Positions 12,952 to 12,967 of a stretch of 12,967 nucleotides of DNA are shown here, in pieces. Source of the stretch: JAOZHU01 sp964632845. Lineage in GTDB: Archaea > Thermoproteota > Bathyarchaeia > Bathyarchaeales > Bathycorpusculaceae. Within the stretch, counting starts at the first letter, position 1. The number at the start of each line of letters is the position of its first letter. Position numbers and translations under genes: made by a program. The stretch is from NCBI GenBank assembly GCA_964632845.1, contig CAZWDU010000029.1, forward strand, positions 1-12,967, in the 5' to 3' direction. The notes under the pieces are model-generated. The model did not search any database and was not told the origin of the DNA. It worked only from the letters and a program-made list of their open reading frames with translations.

Positions 12952-12967
12952 TCATCTTCTCGCGTTT
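12952..12967 (-). CDS. Possible last codons of the upstream gene (adk expected by synteny)
   Basis: A TGA at 12952-12954 on the - strand is preceded by codons for N-A-R-R and lies 6 nt before the DUF106 ATG, close enough for an operon. Adenylate kinase is the usual gene here in archaea, but four codons cannot identify it. Confidence 0.25.

Overview
The window looks archaeal, most likely from a mesophilic or moderately thermophilic uncultured Thermoproteota lineage such as Bathyarchaeia. The lineage is inferred from gene content and was not tested by any search. The evidence is an EMC3/YidC-like DUF106 gene directly upstream of an archaeal-type cytidylate kinase gene (part of the archaeal secY-adk-DUF106-cmk neighbourhood), AT-rich box-A-like promoter elements about 25-35 nt upstream of short leaders, strong GGAGG/GAGGTG ribosome binding sites, GTG and TTG starts, and an archaeal tyrosine recombinase with the C-terminal KLFRKRK tail.

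Region 1 (1-3186, + strand) is the right end of an integrated mobile element. It holds the 3' tail of an unidentified gene, a P-loop ATPase of the primase-associated replication type with a C-terminal winged-helix-like region, a 47-aa protein, and a zinc-ribbon tyrosine recombinase. The first three reading frames are joined by ATGA stop/start overlaps and the fourth follows after 15 nt, so this is one transcription unit. The integrase ends 24 nt from the 3' end of an intact tRNA-Cys(GCA) on the opposite strand, the usual arrangement for an element integrated into a tRNA gene 3' end. Two opposed arrays of a 9-bp-period GTTAC/GTAAC repeat lie inside the 3' part of the ATPase gene and form a long interrupted palindrome. 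This is the most unusual signal in the window.

Region 2 (3187-5217, - strand) is chromosomal: tRNA-Cys, a small three-helix membrane protein, a ThiF/MoeB/HesA-type E1-like adenylyltransferase with an extra C-terminal domain, and a TPR/SNAP-like helical repeat protein.

Region 3 (5218-6952, + strand) carries an ECF-type transporter S component and a HypE/PurM-superfamily protein that lacks the C-terminal cysteine tail of true HypE.

Region 4 (6941-11693) is a probable glycan or surface-modification cluster. It has two tandem paralogous family-2 glycosyltransferases (-), a divergently transcribed radical SAM protein with SPASM-like C-terminal cysteines (+), and an operon (-) of a four-helix membrane protein, a processive membrane glycosyltransferase and a small membrane-anchored protein. 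A dyad sits at the predicted transcription start of that operon.

Region 5 (11859-12967, - strand) is the housekeeping DUF106-cmk pair, preceded at the window edge by what may be the end of adk. I saw no rRNA, CRISPR array, insertion sequence or riboswitch. The longest gene-free stretches are 11694-11858, 7697-7831 and 4716-4836, all under 300 bp; they hold promoters and short dyads.
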